64,000 nt of DNA from Actinomycetospora chiangmaiensis DSM 45062 (GTDB taxonomy: Bacteria > Actinomycetota > Actinomycetes > Mycobacteriales > Pseudonocardiaceae), in contig NZ_KB903217.1 of NCBI RefSeq assembly GCF_000379625.1, forward strand, positions 141,816 through 205,815, in the 5' to 3' direction. Below the pieces are notes generated by a model. That model searched no databases and was not told the DNA's origin. It was given only the letters and a program-made list of their open reading frames with translations. The translations under genes were made by a program, and so were the position numbers. This document shows, piece by piece, positions 39,429 through 48,200 of the stretch. Positions within the stretch are counted from its first letter, which is position 1; each line of letters starts with the position of its first letter.

Positions 39429-40832
39429 TCAGGCGGTGTCGACCGAGGGGGCCTGCGGCCCCGGCGTTCCCGACGACGGGCGGGCGCCGGTCGCGCCCGA
39501 CCCCGAGAGCCCGAAGGTGCGGAGCACCTCGAGCTCGCCGTCGAGCACGCCCGCCAGGCGCCGTACGCCCTCCACGATCCGCTCCGGCGGCGGGTAGCAG
39601 AACGACAGCCGCATGTGCCGGGCGCCGGAGCCGTCGGCGTGGAAGCCGGTCCCGGACGCGTAGGCGACACGCGCCGAGATCGCCCGCGGCAGCATCGCCC
39701 GGGTGTCCACGCCCTCGGGCACCGTGGCCCAGACGAAGAACCCGCCCCGGGGCCGGGTCCAGCGGCAGCCCTCGGGGAGATGCGTCTCCAGGGCGCCCAG
39801 CATCGCCTCGCAGCGCTCCCGGTACATCTCCCGGAAGGACTTCACGAGGCTGCGCCAGTCGTGCGTCGCGAGGTAGCGGGAGACGACGAGCTGGGTGAAC
39901 GCGGGCGGGCACAGCGTGGCCGACTCCGCGGCCAACACCAGCTTGTCCCGGATCCCGTGCGGCGCGAGCGCCCAGCCCACGCGCAGCCCGGAGGCGAAGA
40001 TCTTCGAGAACGAGCCGAGGTAGACCACGTTCTCCGGGTCCAGGGACCGCAACGACTCGTAGGTCTGCCCGTCGAAGCCGAGCAGGCCGTACGGGTTGTC
40101 CTCGACGATGAGCACGCCGTAGCGGCGGCACAGCTCGACGACCGCGGCGCGGCGCTCGGGGGCCAGCGAGACGCCGACCGGATTGTGGAAGTTCGGCACC
40201 GTGTAGAGGAACTTCGCGCGCCGCCCCTCGCGGACGAGCCGCTGCAGGGCCTCCTCGAGCGCGGCGGGCACGAGCCCGTCGTCGTCCATCGCGACGTGCC
40301 GGACCTCGGCCTGGTAGGCGGCGAACGATCCCAGCGCGCCCACGTAGGACGGCGACTCGGCGAGGACGACGTCGCCGGGGTCGACGAACAGCCGGGTCAG
40401 CATGTCGAGCGCAGACTGCGAGCCGACGGTCACCACCACGTCGTCCGGGGCGAAGCCGCCGGTAGCCGCGAGGGAGCCGGCCTCGAAGGCCATGACCTCC
40501 CCGATCTGCTCCCGCAGCACGGGCACGCCCTGGGCGGAGCCGTACTGCAGCGCGGCCTGCCCCTCGCCGGCGATCAGCTGGCCCACCTCGACGGCCAGCG
40601 AGTCCAGCGGCAGCGCCGCGAGGTTGGGCATGCCGCCCGCCAGCGAGACCACCTCGGGTCGGCTGGCCACGGCGAACAGGGCCCGGATCTCGGAGGCGGT
40701 CATCCCGGTGGTGCGGGCCGCGTAGCGGTCCAGGTGGAGGTCGCCGGTCGTGCCCGCCGCCGCGTCCGCTGCCGCCGCCGCGCCGGCCCCGGGGAGGGCG
40801 TCGGGTCGGGGGGCGGGGGACGTCGGCGTCAT
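39429..40832 (-). CDS. PLP-dependent aminotransferase (class I/II, 2-aminoadipate-type)
   Basis: 467 residues. The PLP lysine is in YLGSFSKIFASGLRVGWALA, the pyridoxal-phosphate pocket in VIVEDNPYGLLGF and TVPNFHNPVGVS. This is the aminotransferase fold of MocR/LysN-like proteins without the HTH domain. Residues 1-45 are Ala/Pro-rich. ATG 40832 has GGAG 9 bases upstream. It is near a parB-adjacent block but not part of the known conserved set. The substrate is unknown. Confidence 0.9.
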   Translation of the reverse strand: MTPTSPAPRPDALPGAGAAAAADAAAGTTGDLHLDRYAARTTGMTASEIRALFAVASRPEVVSLAGGMPNLAALPLDSLAVEVGQLIAGEGQAALQYGSAQGVPVLREQIGEVMAFEAGSLAATGGFAPDDVVVTVGSQSALDMLTRLFVDPGDVVLAESPSYVGALGSFAAYQAEVRHVAMDDDGLVPAALEEALQRLVREGRRAKFLYTVPNFHNPVGVSLAPERRAAVVELCRRYGVLIVEDNPYGLLGFDGQTYESLRSLDPENVVYLGSFSKIFASGLRVGWALAPHGIRDKLVLAAESATLCPPAFTQLVVSRYLATHDWRSLVKSFREMYRERCEAMLGALETHLPEGCRWTRPRGGFFVWATVPEGVDTRAMLPRAISARVAYASGTGFHADGSGARHMRLSFCYPPPERIVEGVRRLAGVLDGELEVLRTFGLSGSGATGARPSSGTPGPQAPSVDTA

Positions 40833-41084
40833 CAGCGACTCTCCGTGATCATCTTCACGACAGGGATCATCGCGACTGTACGCGTCGTGTCCGCGCCCCC
40901 GGAGCGAGCGTCGTCACGCCGCGCGGACCATCCGTCGCTCCGCCCGCCCCGGTGCCCGCTTCCCCCGACCCGGGCGCCCGTATTGTCGAGAGCGGCACGG
41001 GAGAGTACGCATGCCAACGCCGGGTCGGGAGCCGCAACGCCGCGGGATCCGCACCGGATCGTCGTCGTGGGAACGGGAGTGTCG

Positions 41085-41759
41085 GTGTCGCGAGAGTGCG
41101 TGGGGGTCACCCTCGACAACATCGAGGAGCTCCCCAAGGGCTGCCGTCGATGCGTCTACTGGGAACTCGCACCGCACCTGGGCAGCCAGGCCGAGGAGTT
41201 CGGCACCCTGGAGCTGGAGAAGGAGGCCTGGGTCTCCGGCGTCCTGCTCGAGTGGGGCTCCTGCGGTCGCATCGCCCACGTCGACGGGGTCCCGGCCGGC
41301 TACGCCTTCTACGCCCCGCCCGCCGCCGTGCCGCGCGCCGCTGCGTTCCCCACCGCGCCCGTGGGCGCGGACGCCGTCCTGCTGTGCGGCCTGCACGTGG
41401 TGCCGGACTTCGCCGAGGTGGGGATCGGGCGGATGCTCGTGCAGGACGTCGTCCGGGACCTCTCCCGGCGCGGCGTGAAGGCGCTCGAGGCGTTCGGTGA
41501 CGCTGCGGCGCGCCCGCGCGGCGAGGCCCACGGCCGCACCGCGGAGGACTCCCCGAGCTGCGTGCTGCCGGCCGCGTTCCTGCGGGCCGTCGGCTTCAAG
41601 ACGGTCGCCCCGCACCACCGCTGGCCCCGCCTGCGCCTCGAGCTGCGCACCGGGTTCTCCTGGAAGGAGGACGTCGAGGCGGCGATCGCCCAGCTCCTGG
41701 GCTCGGTGACGGTGACGACGGCGCCTGCGGCTCCCGTGGGCGCCCCGGCGCCCCGGTAG
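41085..41759 (+). CDS. GNAT-family N-acetyltransferase (Rv3916c-like)
   Basis: 224 residues. The core has GVTLDNIEELPKGCRRCVYW near the start and VVPDFAEVGIGRMLVQDVVR, the acetyl-CoA-binding region. Conserved cysteines (CRRC) suggest a metal or redox role. The position next to parB and opposite cwlM matches Rv3916c of M. tuberculosis. GTG 41085 was chosen because GGGAG lies 6 bases upstream; GTG 41067 or 41079 are possible. Substrate unknown. Confidence 0.85.
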   Translation: MSRECVGVTLDNIEELPKGCRRCVYWELAPHLGSQAEEFGTLELEKEAWVSGVLLEWGSCGRIAHVDGVPAGYAFYAPPAAVPRAAAFPTAPVGADAVLLCGLHVVPDFAEVGIGRMLVQDVVRDLSRRGVKALEAFGDAAARPRGEAHGRTAEDSPSCVLPAAFLRAVGFKTVAPHHRWPRLRLELRTGFSWKEDVEAAIAQLLGSVTVTTAPAAPVGAPAPR

Positions 41760-41779
41760 GCCCTCCCGCCACGCATGAA

Positions 41780-41817
41780 CGGGCCGTTCATCACGGGAGA
41801 TCGTGACGAACGGCCCG
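41780..41817. terminator. Bidirectional hairpin between the GNAT gene and cwlM
   Basis: Arms 41780-41795 and 41802-41817 pair over 16 bp with one mismatch around a 6-base loop. No long U-tract. Confidence 0.8.
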
Positions 41818-41828
41818 CTCGCGGACGG

Positions 41829-42989
41829 TCAGGCCCCGATGGGGCTGCCTTCCTCGCGCTGGAGGATGTCGGAGAACGTGAACGTGCCGGTCGGCTTGTC
41901 GTTCTGTCCCAGCAGGTAGAGCCGCTTCACCGCCACCAGGATCCCCTCGGCGACGACGTCACGGAACGCCGGGTCGAGCAGGGCCGCCCGGTCGGAGGCG
42001 TTCGTCAGGTAGCCGATCTCGACCCGCACGGCGGGCATCCGGGTCAGCCGCAGGAGCTCCCACGGGCGCGGGTGCACCCCGCAGTCGGTCATCCGGGTCC
42101 GGGCCAGGAGCTCCCGGTGGATGTAGCCCGCGAGCGCCTCGCCGACGGTGGAGGTGGCGCCGGTCCCGGTGCCGAAGTGGAAGGCGGCGAGCCCGTTGGC
42201 GGCCGGGCTCGGGTTCGCGTCGACGTGCAGCGAGAGCACGACGTCGGCGCCCGCGGTGTTCGCGAAGGCCGCGCGCTCGGCGTCGCTCGGGCAGTCCTGC
42301 GGGCCGTGGGAGAGCAGCGCCTCCATGCCGGCCGCGGACATCCGGCCCTCGAGCCGGCGGGCGATGTCGGACACCAGCCCGGCCTCGGTGACCTCGCCAA
42401 TCGCGCCACCGGGGTGCGAACCGCCGTGACCCGGATCGATCACGATGCGCTTGCCGGAGAGCCGCGGCCCCGCCTTGTGCAGGCGCTCCTGCTCCCGCAG
42501 TAGGCCCGGACGCCCGCCGGTGACCTTCCGGCCGAGGTAGCCGAGGTGACGCAGCGTGCGGGGCCCGCAGATGCCGTCGGGCGCCATGCCGTAGTCGCGC
42601 TGGAAGCTCCGCAGGGCCTGCTCGGTCTGCCGGCCGAACGCACCGTCGGCCCGCCCGGAGTCGTACCCCAGCTCGAGCAGCCGCTCCTGGAGGGCGAACA
42701 CGTCGTCGCCGGTCATCATGTTGCTCATCTGCAGGCAGAGCATGCGGTCGCCCAGCGACCAACGGGCGTCGCGCAGGGCGCGGTACGTCGCCGGGCCGAC
42801 GACACCGTCGGTGATCAGGCCGCGGTTCTGCTGGAAGGCGCGCACCGCGTCCTCGAGCGCCGAGTCGAACAGCGCCGCGTCGAAGACGCTGTGCGCCGCG
42901 TCGGCGGGCTCGAGCAGGCCCAGGCCCTCGAGCGCTGCGCGGACCTCGGCGACCGCCGGACCGGTGTCGCCGCGGCTGAGCAGCTGCAT
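41829..42989 (-). CDS. cwlM: N-acetylmuramoyl-L-alanine amidase-like regulator CwlM
   Basis: 386 residues. Two N-terminal peptidoglycan-binding domains (about 10-70 and 85-150) with DGVVGPATYRALRD and DGAFGRQTEQALRSF are followed by an Amidase_3 domain (about 185-365) with DPGHGG, LSLHVDAN and VEIGYLTN. In M. tuberculosis CwlM, phosphorylated near its C-terminus, activates MurA rather than cutting the wall; the Thr-rich PTGTFTF tail here (about 368-374) is a likely counterpart. ATG 42989 follows GGGAG 7 bases upstream. Confidence 0.93.
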   Translation of the reverse strand: MQLLSRGDTGPAVAEVRAALEGLGLLEPADAAHSVFDAALFDSALEDAVRAFQQNRGLITDGVVGPATYRALRDARWSLGDRMLCLQMSNMMTGDDVFALQERLLELGYDSGRADGAFGRQTEQALRSFQRDYGMAPDGICGPRTLRHLGYLGRKVTGGRPGLLREQERLHKAGPRLSGKRIVIDPGHGGSHPGGAIGEVTEAGLVSDIARRLEGRMSAAGMEALLSHGPQDCPSDAERAAFANTAGADVVLSLHVDANPSPAANGLAAFHFGTGTGATSTVGEALAGYIHRELLARTRMTDCGVHPRPWELLRLTRMPAVRVEIGYLTNASDRAALLDPAFRDVVAEGILVAVKRLYLLGQNDKPTGTFTFSDILQREEGSPIGA

Positions 42990-43180
42990 TCGGTTGCTCC
43001 CGTCCTGTCCGGTCACCCATCGGTGGGCCCGACCCTCGTGGAGGCGGCAACGGTGTCGCACCGCCGACGTGTCCCGCCGGTTTCACCCGTGCCTCATTGT
43101 GCCCTGCCGCCCCGCACACACCCGGCAGCGGGCCCGTGCCGGAGGGTCACGGTTCGGGCGCGGGCGGCCGCGGACACGAC

Positions 43181-43215
43181 GACGCCGGGCCCGGACGAGG
43201 TCCGGACCCGGCGTC
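43181..43215 (-). terminator. Hairpin after trxA
   Basis: Arms 43181-43196 and 43200-43215 pair with one mismatch in 16 bp around the loop GAG, 17 bases after the trxA stop. Confidence 0.8.
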
Positions 43216-43231
43216 GGGGACGTGCGTGGGA

Positions 43232-43558
43232 TCAGGCGAGCACGTCGGAGAGGTCGTTGAGCAGCGCGGCCTTCGGCTTCGCGCCCACGATCTGCTTCAC
43301 CGGCTTGCCGCCCTGGAAGACGATCATGGTCGGGATCGACATGACCTGGTAGTCACGCGCCGTCGCCTGGTTCTGGTCGATGTCCAGCTTGGCGACGGTG
43401 ATCTTGTCCCCGTGCTCCAGGGCGATCTCCTCGAGGACCGGGGCGACCATCTTGCACGGACCGCACCAGGTCGCCCAGAAGTCGACGACGACCGGCTTGT
43501 CGCTGTTCAGCACCTCGTCGGAGAACGTGGCGTCGGTGACGTTGATCGGGCTGCCCAT
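43232..43558 (-). CDS. trxA: Thioredoxin
   Basis: 108 residues. It has the active site WCGPC at 31-35 in [20 protein letters not shown] and the cis-proline SIPTM. It reduces disulfides in cytosolic proteins using electrons from TrxB. It lies 37 bases after trxB on the same strand, as in M. tuberculosis (trxB2-trxC). ATG 43558 follows AAGGAG. Confidence 0.97.
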   Translation of the reverse strand: MGSPINVTDATFSDEVLNSDKPVVVDFWATWCGPCKMVAPVLEEIALEHGDKITVAKLDIDQNQATARDYQVMSIPTMIVFQGGKPVKQIVGAKPKAALLNDLSDVLA

Positions 43559-43595
43559 GGGGGCTCCTTCCGGACGGAACGGATCGGGACGTTTC

Positions 43596-44609
43596 TCAGG
43601 ACGCCGGGACGGCGTCGAGCTCGGGGCTGAGCTCGGTGCCGGCGCCGGGCTTCGGCGAGGTGTCCGGGACGGACGTCGCCGGGTTCTCGGCGAGCCAGCG
43701 CTCGGCGTCGATCGAGGCCGTGCAACCACTGCCGGCGGCGGTGATGGCCTGCTGGTAGGTCTTGTCGGTGAGGTCGCCGCAGGCGAACACGCCCGACACG
43801 TTCGTGTAGGTGCTGGGGTGGGCGACGTGCACGTACCCCTCGTCGTCGAGGTCGACCTGACCCGCCACGAGGTTCGACCGCGGGTCGTGGCCGATCGCCA
43901 CGAACATGCCGGTCGCCTCCAGGGTGTCCTCCTCGCCGGTCACCAGGTCGCGCACCCGGACCCCGGTCACGGAGTTCTCGCCGAGCACCTCGGTGACCAC
44001 GGCGTTCGTCCGGAAGCGGATCTTCTCGTTGGCGCGTGCCCGCTCCAGCATGATCCCGGAGGCGCGGAACTCCTCGCGGCGGTGCACGATCGTCACCGAT
44101 CGGGCGAACCGGGTGAGGAACGTCGCCTCCTCCATCGCGGAGTCGCCGCCACCGACGACCACGATGTCGTGGTCGCGGAAGAAGAATCCGTCACAGGTGG
44201 CACACGCGGAGACGCCGTGGCCGAGCAGGCGCTCCTCGCCGGGCACGCCCACGTACCGCGGGGCGGCGCCCATCGCGAGGACGACGGCGCGGGCGGAGTG
44301 CTGCTCCTTGCCGACGCTGACCGTCTTGACGTCGCCGGAGAGGTCCAGGGCGTCGACGTCCGCCGGGCGCAGGTCCGCGCCGAAGCGCTCGGCCTGCTTG
44401 CGCATCTGGTCCATGAGATCCGGGCCCATGATGCCCTCGGCGAACCCGGGGTAGTTCTCGACCTCGGTCGTGGTCATGAGGGCCCCGCCGAACTGGCTGC
44501 CCTCGAAGACCACGACGTCGAGCTGCGCCCGGGCCGCATAGGTCGCCGCGGTGTACCCCGCCGGTCCGGAACCCACGATGATCACGTCGTGGATGGTCTG
44601 GTCACTCAC
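43596..44609 (-). CDS. trxB: Thioredoxin reductase
   Basis: 337 residues. FAD motif GSGPAG is at 13-18, the redox site CATC near 136-139 in [11 protein letters not shown], and NADPH motif [10 protein letters not shown]. It keeps thioredoxin reduced. The C-terminal 15 residues are an extra acidic tail. GTG 44609 was chosen because it starts directly before the FAD strand. The upstream candidate promoter resembles an ECF sigma site. Confidence 0.97.
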   Translation of the reverse strand: MSDQTIHDVIIVGSGPAGYTAATYAARAQLDVVVFEGSQFGGALMTTTEVENYPGFAEGIMGPDLMDQMRKQAERFGADLRPADVDALDLSGDVKTVSVGKEQHSARAVVLAMGAAPRYVGVPGEERLLGHGVSACATCDGFFFRDHDIVVVGGGDSAMEEATFLTRFARSVTIVHRREEFRASGIMLERARANEKIRFRTNAVVTEVLGENSVTGVRVRDLVTGEEDTLEATGMFVAIGHDPRSNLVAGQVDLDDEGYVHVAHPSTYTNVSGVFACGDLTDKTYQQAITAAGSGCTASIDAERWLAENPATSVPDTSPKPGAGTELSPELDAVPAS

Positions 44610-44617
44610 GCCCGCTG

Positions 44618-44644
44618 AAACGTCGCCCACGTCCCCAGGATTCC
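44618..44644 (-). promoter_or_regulatory. Possible SigM-type (ECF) promoter of trxB
   Basis: Reverse strand: GGAAT at 44640-44644, 17-base spacer, then CGTTT at 44618-44622, close to the mycobacterial SigM consensus GGAAC-N16-CGTCR. The predicted start of transcription is near the GTG. Confidence 0.35.
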
Positions 44645-44667
44645 CCACCCGGTGTCGTCCACCCCAC

Positions 44668-45369
44668 TCACCCGCCCACCGTCACGTCGCCGAGGGTGTC
44701 CGGGGACCCCGGGGCGCAGGCCGGACCCACCACGAGGAGGCGGAACCGGGCGGCCCGTCCGGTCGCGAGGACGTAGAGCGTGCCGGGCCGGCCGTCGAGC
44801 ACGACGGCCCGGCTCCCGAGCGGCACGGTGCCCGCGGGCTCGCCGTGCGCGACGAGGCAGGCGGTGCGGGCGGCGGGAGCGGCCGTGCCGTCCCGGGCAC
44901 CCAGGCCGGAGCGCAGGGCCCGGGGCAGATCCCCCGAGGTCAGGACGACGGGTGACCCGGTCGCGGGGGCCGCCGTCGGGGCGGCGGCGGGGGGTGTCAG
45001 TCCCCCGCCGGACCCGAGCACCACGACGGCGAGCACCGCCGCGGCCGCCGCCGTGCTGACCGCCGCGGCGACCCACCGGCCACGGGGCACCCGGACCCGC
45101 CGTCGGGACGGCAGCGGGGACGGCGCCGAGGACGGCGCCGGGGTGCTGGTCGCGGGCCCGGCCGCCCGCTCGGCGGCCACCGCGGCCAGTAGCGAGGCGG
45201 TGAGATCGGGCGGGGCCGCCGGACGGGGTGCGGCCGCGAGGTCGGCGCGGGTGCGGTCGAGGGCGGCGAAGAGGTCCTCCTCGCCGGGGCGGGGGGAGCC
45301 GCCGTCCCCGTGGCGCGCGGCGGCGTCCGCGGCGTCCCCGCCACGGGCGCCGGGCGCGGGGTCGGTCAT
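44668..45369 (-). CDS. Anti-sigma factor-like membrane protein (Rv3912 position)
   Basis: 233 residues. The N-terminal cytoplasmic part has [20 protein letters not shown], then one membrane helix (about 102-122, [20 protein letters not shown]), then a Pro-rich and beta-rich extracytoplasmic domain. This matches the anti-sigma partner of SigM. It has no clear zinc-binding HxxxCxxC. Its start overlaps the sigM stop by ATGA. ATG 45369 has GGAGGAG upstream. Confidence 0.8.
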   Translation of the reverse strand: MTDPAPGARGGDAADAAARHGDGGSPRPGEEDLFAALDRTRADLAAAPRPAAPPDLTASLLAAVAAERAAGPATSTPAPSSAPSPLPSRRRVRVPRGRWVAAAVSTAAAAAVLAVVVLGSGGGLTPPAAAPTAAPATGSPVVLTSGDLPRALRSGLGARDGTAAPAARTACLVAHGEPAGTVPLGSRAVVLDGRPGTLYVLATGRAARFRLLVVGPACAPGSPDTLGDVTVGG

Positions 45370-46016
45370 CGGTCTCCTCCTGACGGGCTGCGCACCTGGC
45401 CTCCCGGGGCTTGGACGCCGCCGGGAGCCGGATCGTTCCCGACGATCCTCGCGCCCGGTTCCCGTGCCGTGTCGTACTCCGGGCGGAGATGGCCCAGCAA
45501 CTGGGCCAGGCGGTACCGGCCACGGGCGGCGCGGCTCTTCACCGTGCCCTCCTTGATCTCCAGCACCGCGGCCGCCTCCGCCACCGTCATGCCCTCCATG
45601 TCCAGGAGCACCACGGCGGCCCGCTGGGCCAGGGGCAGCCGCCCGAGCGCCTCCTCGACGGCCAGGACCCGCTCCCGGTCGAGGATGGGATCCCGGTGCA
45701 GCGGCAGGTCGACGGCCTCCGTGAGCGGCTCCGCGGCGCGGGTCCGTCGGCGGCGCAGCCGGTCGAGGCTCCCGTGGTGGACGATGCGGTGCAGCCAGGT
45801 GTTCACGGTGGCCTCGCCGCGCCAGCGCGCCGCGTTGCGATACGCCGAGATCATGGCCTCCTGCACGACGTCCGAGGCGTCGTGCGAGTCGCGCAGGATG
45901 CGGGTGGCGAACGCCCACAGCCGCTCGGAGTAGCGCCGGACGAGCTCGGGGAACGCGTCCGGGTCCCCGGCGACGTGCGCGGCGAGCAGCGCCTCGTCGG
46001 AGCGGGTGTCGGCCAC
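45366..46016 (-). CDS. sigM: ECF RNA polymerase sigma factor SigM
   Basis: 216 residues. Region 2 has PELVRRYSERLWAFATRILR and ASDVVQEAMISAYRNAARW, region 4 has LGRLPLAQRAAVVLLDMEGM and TVKSRAARGRYRLAQLL. It is an ECF-type sigma factor; the place next to trxB-trxA matches SigM of M. tuberculosis, though confidence in the name rests on synteny. GTG 46016 follows TAGCGT by 8 bases, so it may be leaderless. Confidence 0.88.
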   Translation of the reverse strand: MADTRSDEALLAAHVAGDPDAFPELVRRYSERLWAFATRILRDSHDASDVVQEAMISAYRNAARWRGEATVNTWLHRIVHHGSLDRLRRRRTRAAEPLTEAVDLPLHRDPILDRERVLAVEEALGRLPLAQRAAVVLLDMEGMTVAEAAAVLEIKEGTVKSRAARGRYRLAQLLGHLRPEYDTAREPGARIVGNDPAPGGVQAPGGQVRSPSGGDR

Positions 46017-46024
46017 GGGACCGG

Positions 46025-46030
46025 ACGCTA
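46025..46030 (-). promoter_or_regulatory. -10 element (TAGCGT) of sigM
   Basis: Reverse-strand TAGCGT, 8 bases before GTG 46016. Confidence 0.5.
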
Positions 46031-46086
46031 GGCGGCCGGTCCGCGGGGCAGGGGCGGTTCCGGGAAACCGCTCCGCCGGCGGGGCC

Positions 46087-48036
46087 TCAGCTGCCCCCGA
46101 TCACCGTCACCTCGGCGATCTGGCTGGCGTACTGGCCGTCGGACTGGCCGAGGGCGGTGATCCACACCAGCAGGTTCGAGGTCGGCGCCCCCGCCTGCAG
46201 CGGGATCGTCGTGGTGTCCCCGGAGACGGTGCCGGTGCCGAGCACCTGGGTCTGGGCGAGCGGCAGGTTCGGCGCGGCGGCGGACCGGATCTCGATCGTG
46301 GTGCCCGGGCTCGGGGACCGCACGACCACCTGCGTCGGCCGGCTCGGCGTCCGGAACGTGGTCATCAGCCCGATACCGGGCTTGAGGGCCGGGAACTGCT
46401 GCCGGTAGTCCGACGTCGCCCACGTGGTCGAGGGGTCGTTGTCGGCGGCGCGGCCGACCCGGTCGGGGTTGTCGGGGTTCCCCGACGGGTCGTAGACGGC
46501 GATGCTCGCGAGCTGCACCGGCCCGCTCGGCGCGGCCGGGACCGACGGCACGGCCGGTGCCTGCGACGCGGACGGGGCGGCCGCGGGGGCGGTCGTCGGG
46601 ATCACGAGCGGCGGGCCGGACGACGGGCCGCCGCCGAGCAGCGACACCGCCTGGAACGCGACGAACGCGACGATCGCCAGGACCGCGACCACGAGGAGCG
46701 TGACCCCGATCCGCAGCTTGCGACGGGTCTCGGGGTCGCGCCGTTCGCCGTCCTCGTCGTCGGGGTGCCACACCGCCCCGTCGTCGTCGGCGAGCTGGAC
46801 GCCGTCCTCGGTCAGCGGCAGGAGCACGCCGTCGTCCTCGGCGCCCTCGCGCAGCTGGCGGACCAGGCCGTGCACCGCGGCGGCCGTCCGGATCCCGCCG
46901 GTGGCGTCGAGCGTGCGGTCGACGAGCGCCGCGAGCCCGACGGGCAGGGCGGGTCGCAGGTCGCGCACCGGGGCGACGCCGCCCGCGGCCGTGCGCGGGG
47001 CGGCGGTCAATCCGGCCGGGGTGGCGCCGTCGATGGCGGGCCAGCGCCCGGTGAGCAGCAGGTAGAGGATCGCGCCGAGGCCCCGGACGTCGTCGTCGAC
47101 CTCGGCGTCGCCGCGCGGCATCGGGAACGCGAGCCGGGCGTTGGCGCGGGCGGTGACCCGGACCCGCTGGGGATGGTCGAGCCCGAGGACGAGCCCGGCG
47201 CGGTGCGCGTCCGCGACCGCCTGGGCCAGCGGCTCCACCACCCGCAGCGCCGCGCTCGGCGAGAGCGGGCCGCCGGCGACGAGCTCCGCGAGGTCCCGGC
47301 CCGGGGTCCACTCGGCCACCGCCGCCCCGAGGACGCCCTGGGGCAGCCGGCTCGAGCCGGGCTGGATGACGTCGAGCACGCGGGCGGCGTGCCGGTGGGC
47401 GAAGTGGGCCGACCGGGTCGCGCGGGAGAGCGCCGAGGACGCCCGGGCGTCGGCCTGCCAGCCGCCGACCAGCAGGGTCATGGCCACGTCCCGCTCGAGC
47501 GTGGTGTCCCGCGCCTTCCACAGGGCAGCGTCGGCGGCCCGGTCGCGCCCGACCTCGGCCACCAGCCGGTAGCGGTCCGCGATGACGGTGCCGGGCACCA
47601 GGGCGCCGCGGGGCCCGACCGGGATCGGTCCGGAGGACGGCGGGCGCGGACCCGGGGGCGGGCTCGGACGGCGGCCGCCGCGGGCGGGGGACTTCGTCCG
47701 GCCCCCGGTCCCGCCCCGGCGGGCGCCGTCGGGCAGGAACGTGGTGGGGCCGTCGATGCCGGGCGCGGCCGCCACCGGCGGGACGGCGGTGGTCGGCTCG
47801 TCCCCGACGGAGGTCGCGGGCTCCTCGGCGGGTCCGGCCGGGCCCGAGCCGTTCGCGACGGGTGCGGCCGCGGCGCCCGCCCCGGTACTCCCGGGCGTGT
47901 CCGCGGCGTCCTTCCCGACGACGGGTGCGTCGGAGCCGGCGGGCGCGGCGCCCTCGGCCGGGTCGGCGACCGCACCGGACCCCGGGCGCCCGGCGGACGG
48001 GCTCGGCACGCGCCGTGCGCTCACCGCCTCGTCCAC
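46087..48036 (-). CDS. Pseudokinase with membrane helix and extracellular discoidin-like domain (MviN-C half)
   Basis: 649 residues. A disordered N-terminus (1-140), then a kinase-fold region (about 145-415) beginning VPGTVIADRYRLVAEVGRD. The catalytic HRD is replaced (AGLVLGLDH) and there is no DFG, so it should not phosphorylate. A helix at about 438-460 (GVTLLVVAVLAIVAFVAFQA) is followed by an extracellular part ending in a discoidin-like beta domain. In M. tuberculosis the same pseudokinase is fused to MurJ as MviN; here it is a separate gene after murJ, on the same strand. GTG 48036 follows GGAGG. Confidence 0.85.
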   Translation of the reverse strand: MDEAVSARRVPSPSAGRPGSGAVADPAEGAAPAGSDAPVVGKDAADTPGSTGAGAAAAPVANGSGPAGPAEEPATSVGDEPTTAVPPVAAAPGIDGPTTFLPDGARRGGTGGRTKSPARGGRRPSPPPGPRPPSSGPIPVGPRGALVPGTVIADRYRLVAEVGRDRAADAALWKARDTTLERDVAMTLLVGGWQADARASSALSRATRSAHFAHRHAARVLDVIQPGSSRLPQGVLGAAVAEWTPGRDLAELVAGGPLSPSAALRVVEPLAQAVADAHRAGLVLGLDHPQRVRVTARANARLAFPMPRGDAEVDDDVRGLGAILYLLLTGRWPAIDGATPAGLTAAPRTAAGGVAPVRDLRPALPVGLAALVDRTLDATGGIRTAAAVHGLVRQLREGAEDDGVLLPLTEDGVQLADDDGAVWHPDDEDGERRDPETRRKLRIGVTLLVVAVLAIVAFVAFQAVSLLGGGPSSGPPLVIPTTAPAAAPSASQAPAVPSVPAAPSGPVQLASIAVYDPSGNPDNPDRVGRAADNDPSTTWATSDYRQQFPALKPGIGLMTTFRTPSRPTQVVVRSPSPGTTIEIRSAAAPNLPLAQTQVLGTGTVSGDTTTIPLQAGAPTSNLLVWITALGQSDGQYASQIAEVTVIGGS

Positions 48037-48200
48037 CCCGTCACCTCCGGGCTCGCCCCACCCGCGCCACCACTCCCACCCGGGAGTACGTCACCGGCGA
48101 GAGTACGGGACACCGGGTCCCCCGTCGTGGACGCAGGCCCGCGCGCGACACCTGTCACCGCGGCGCAACCCGTCCGTGGGTGGGCGGGTCCGACCGGGGG

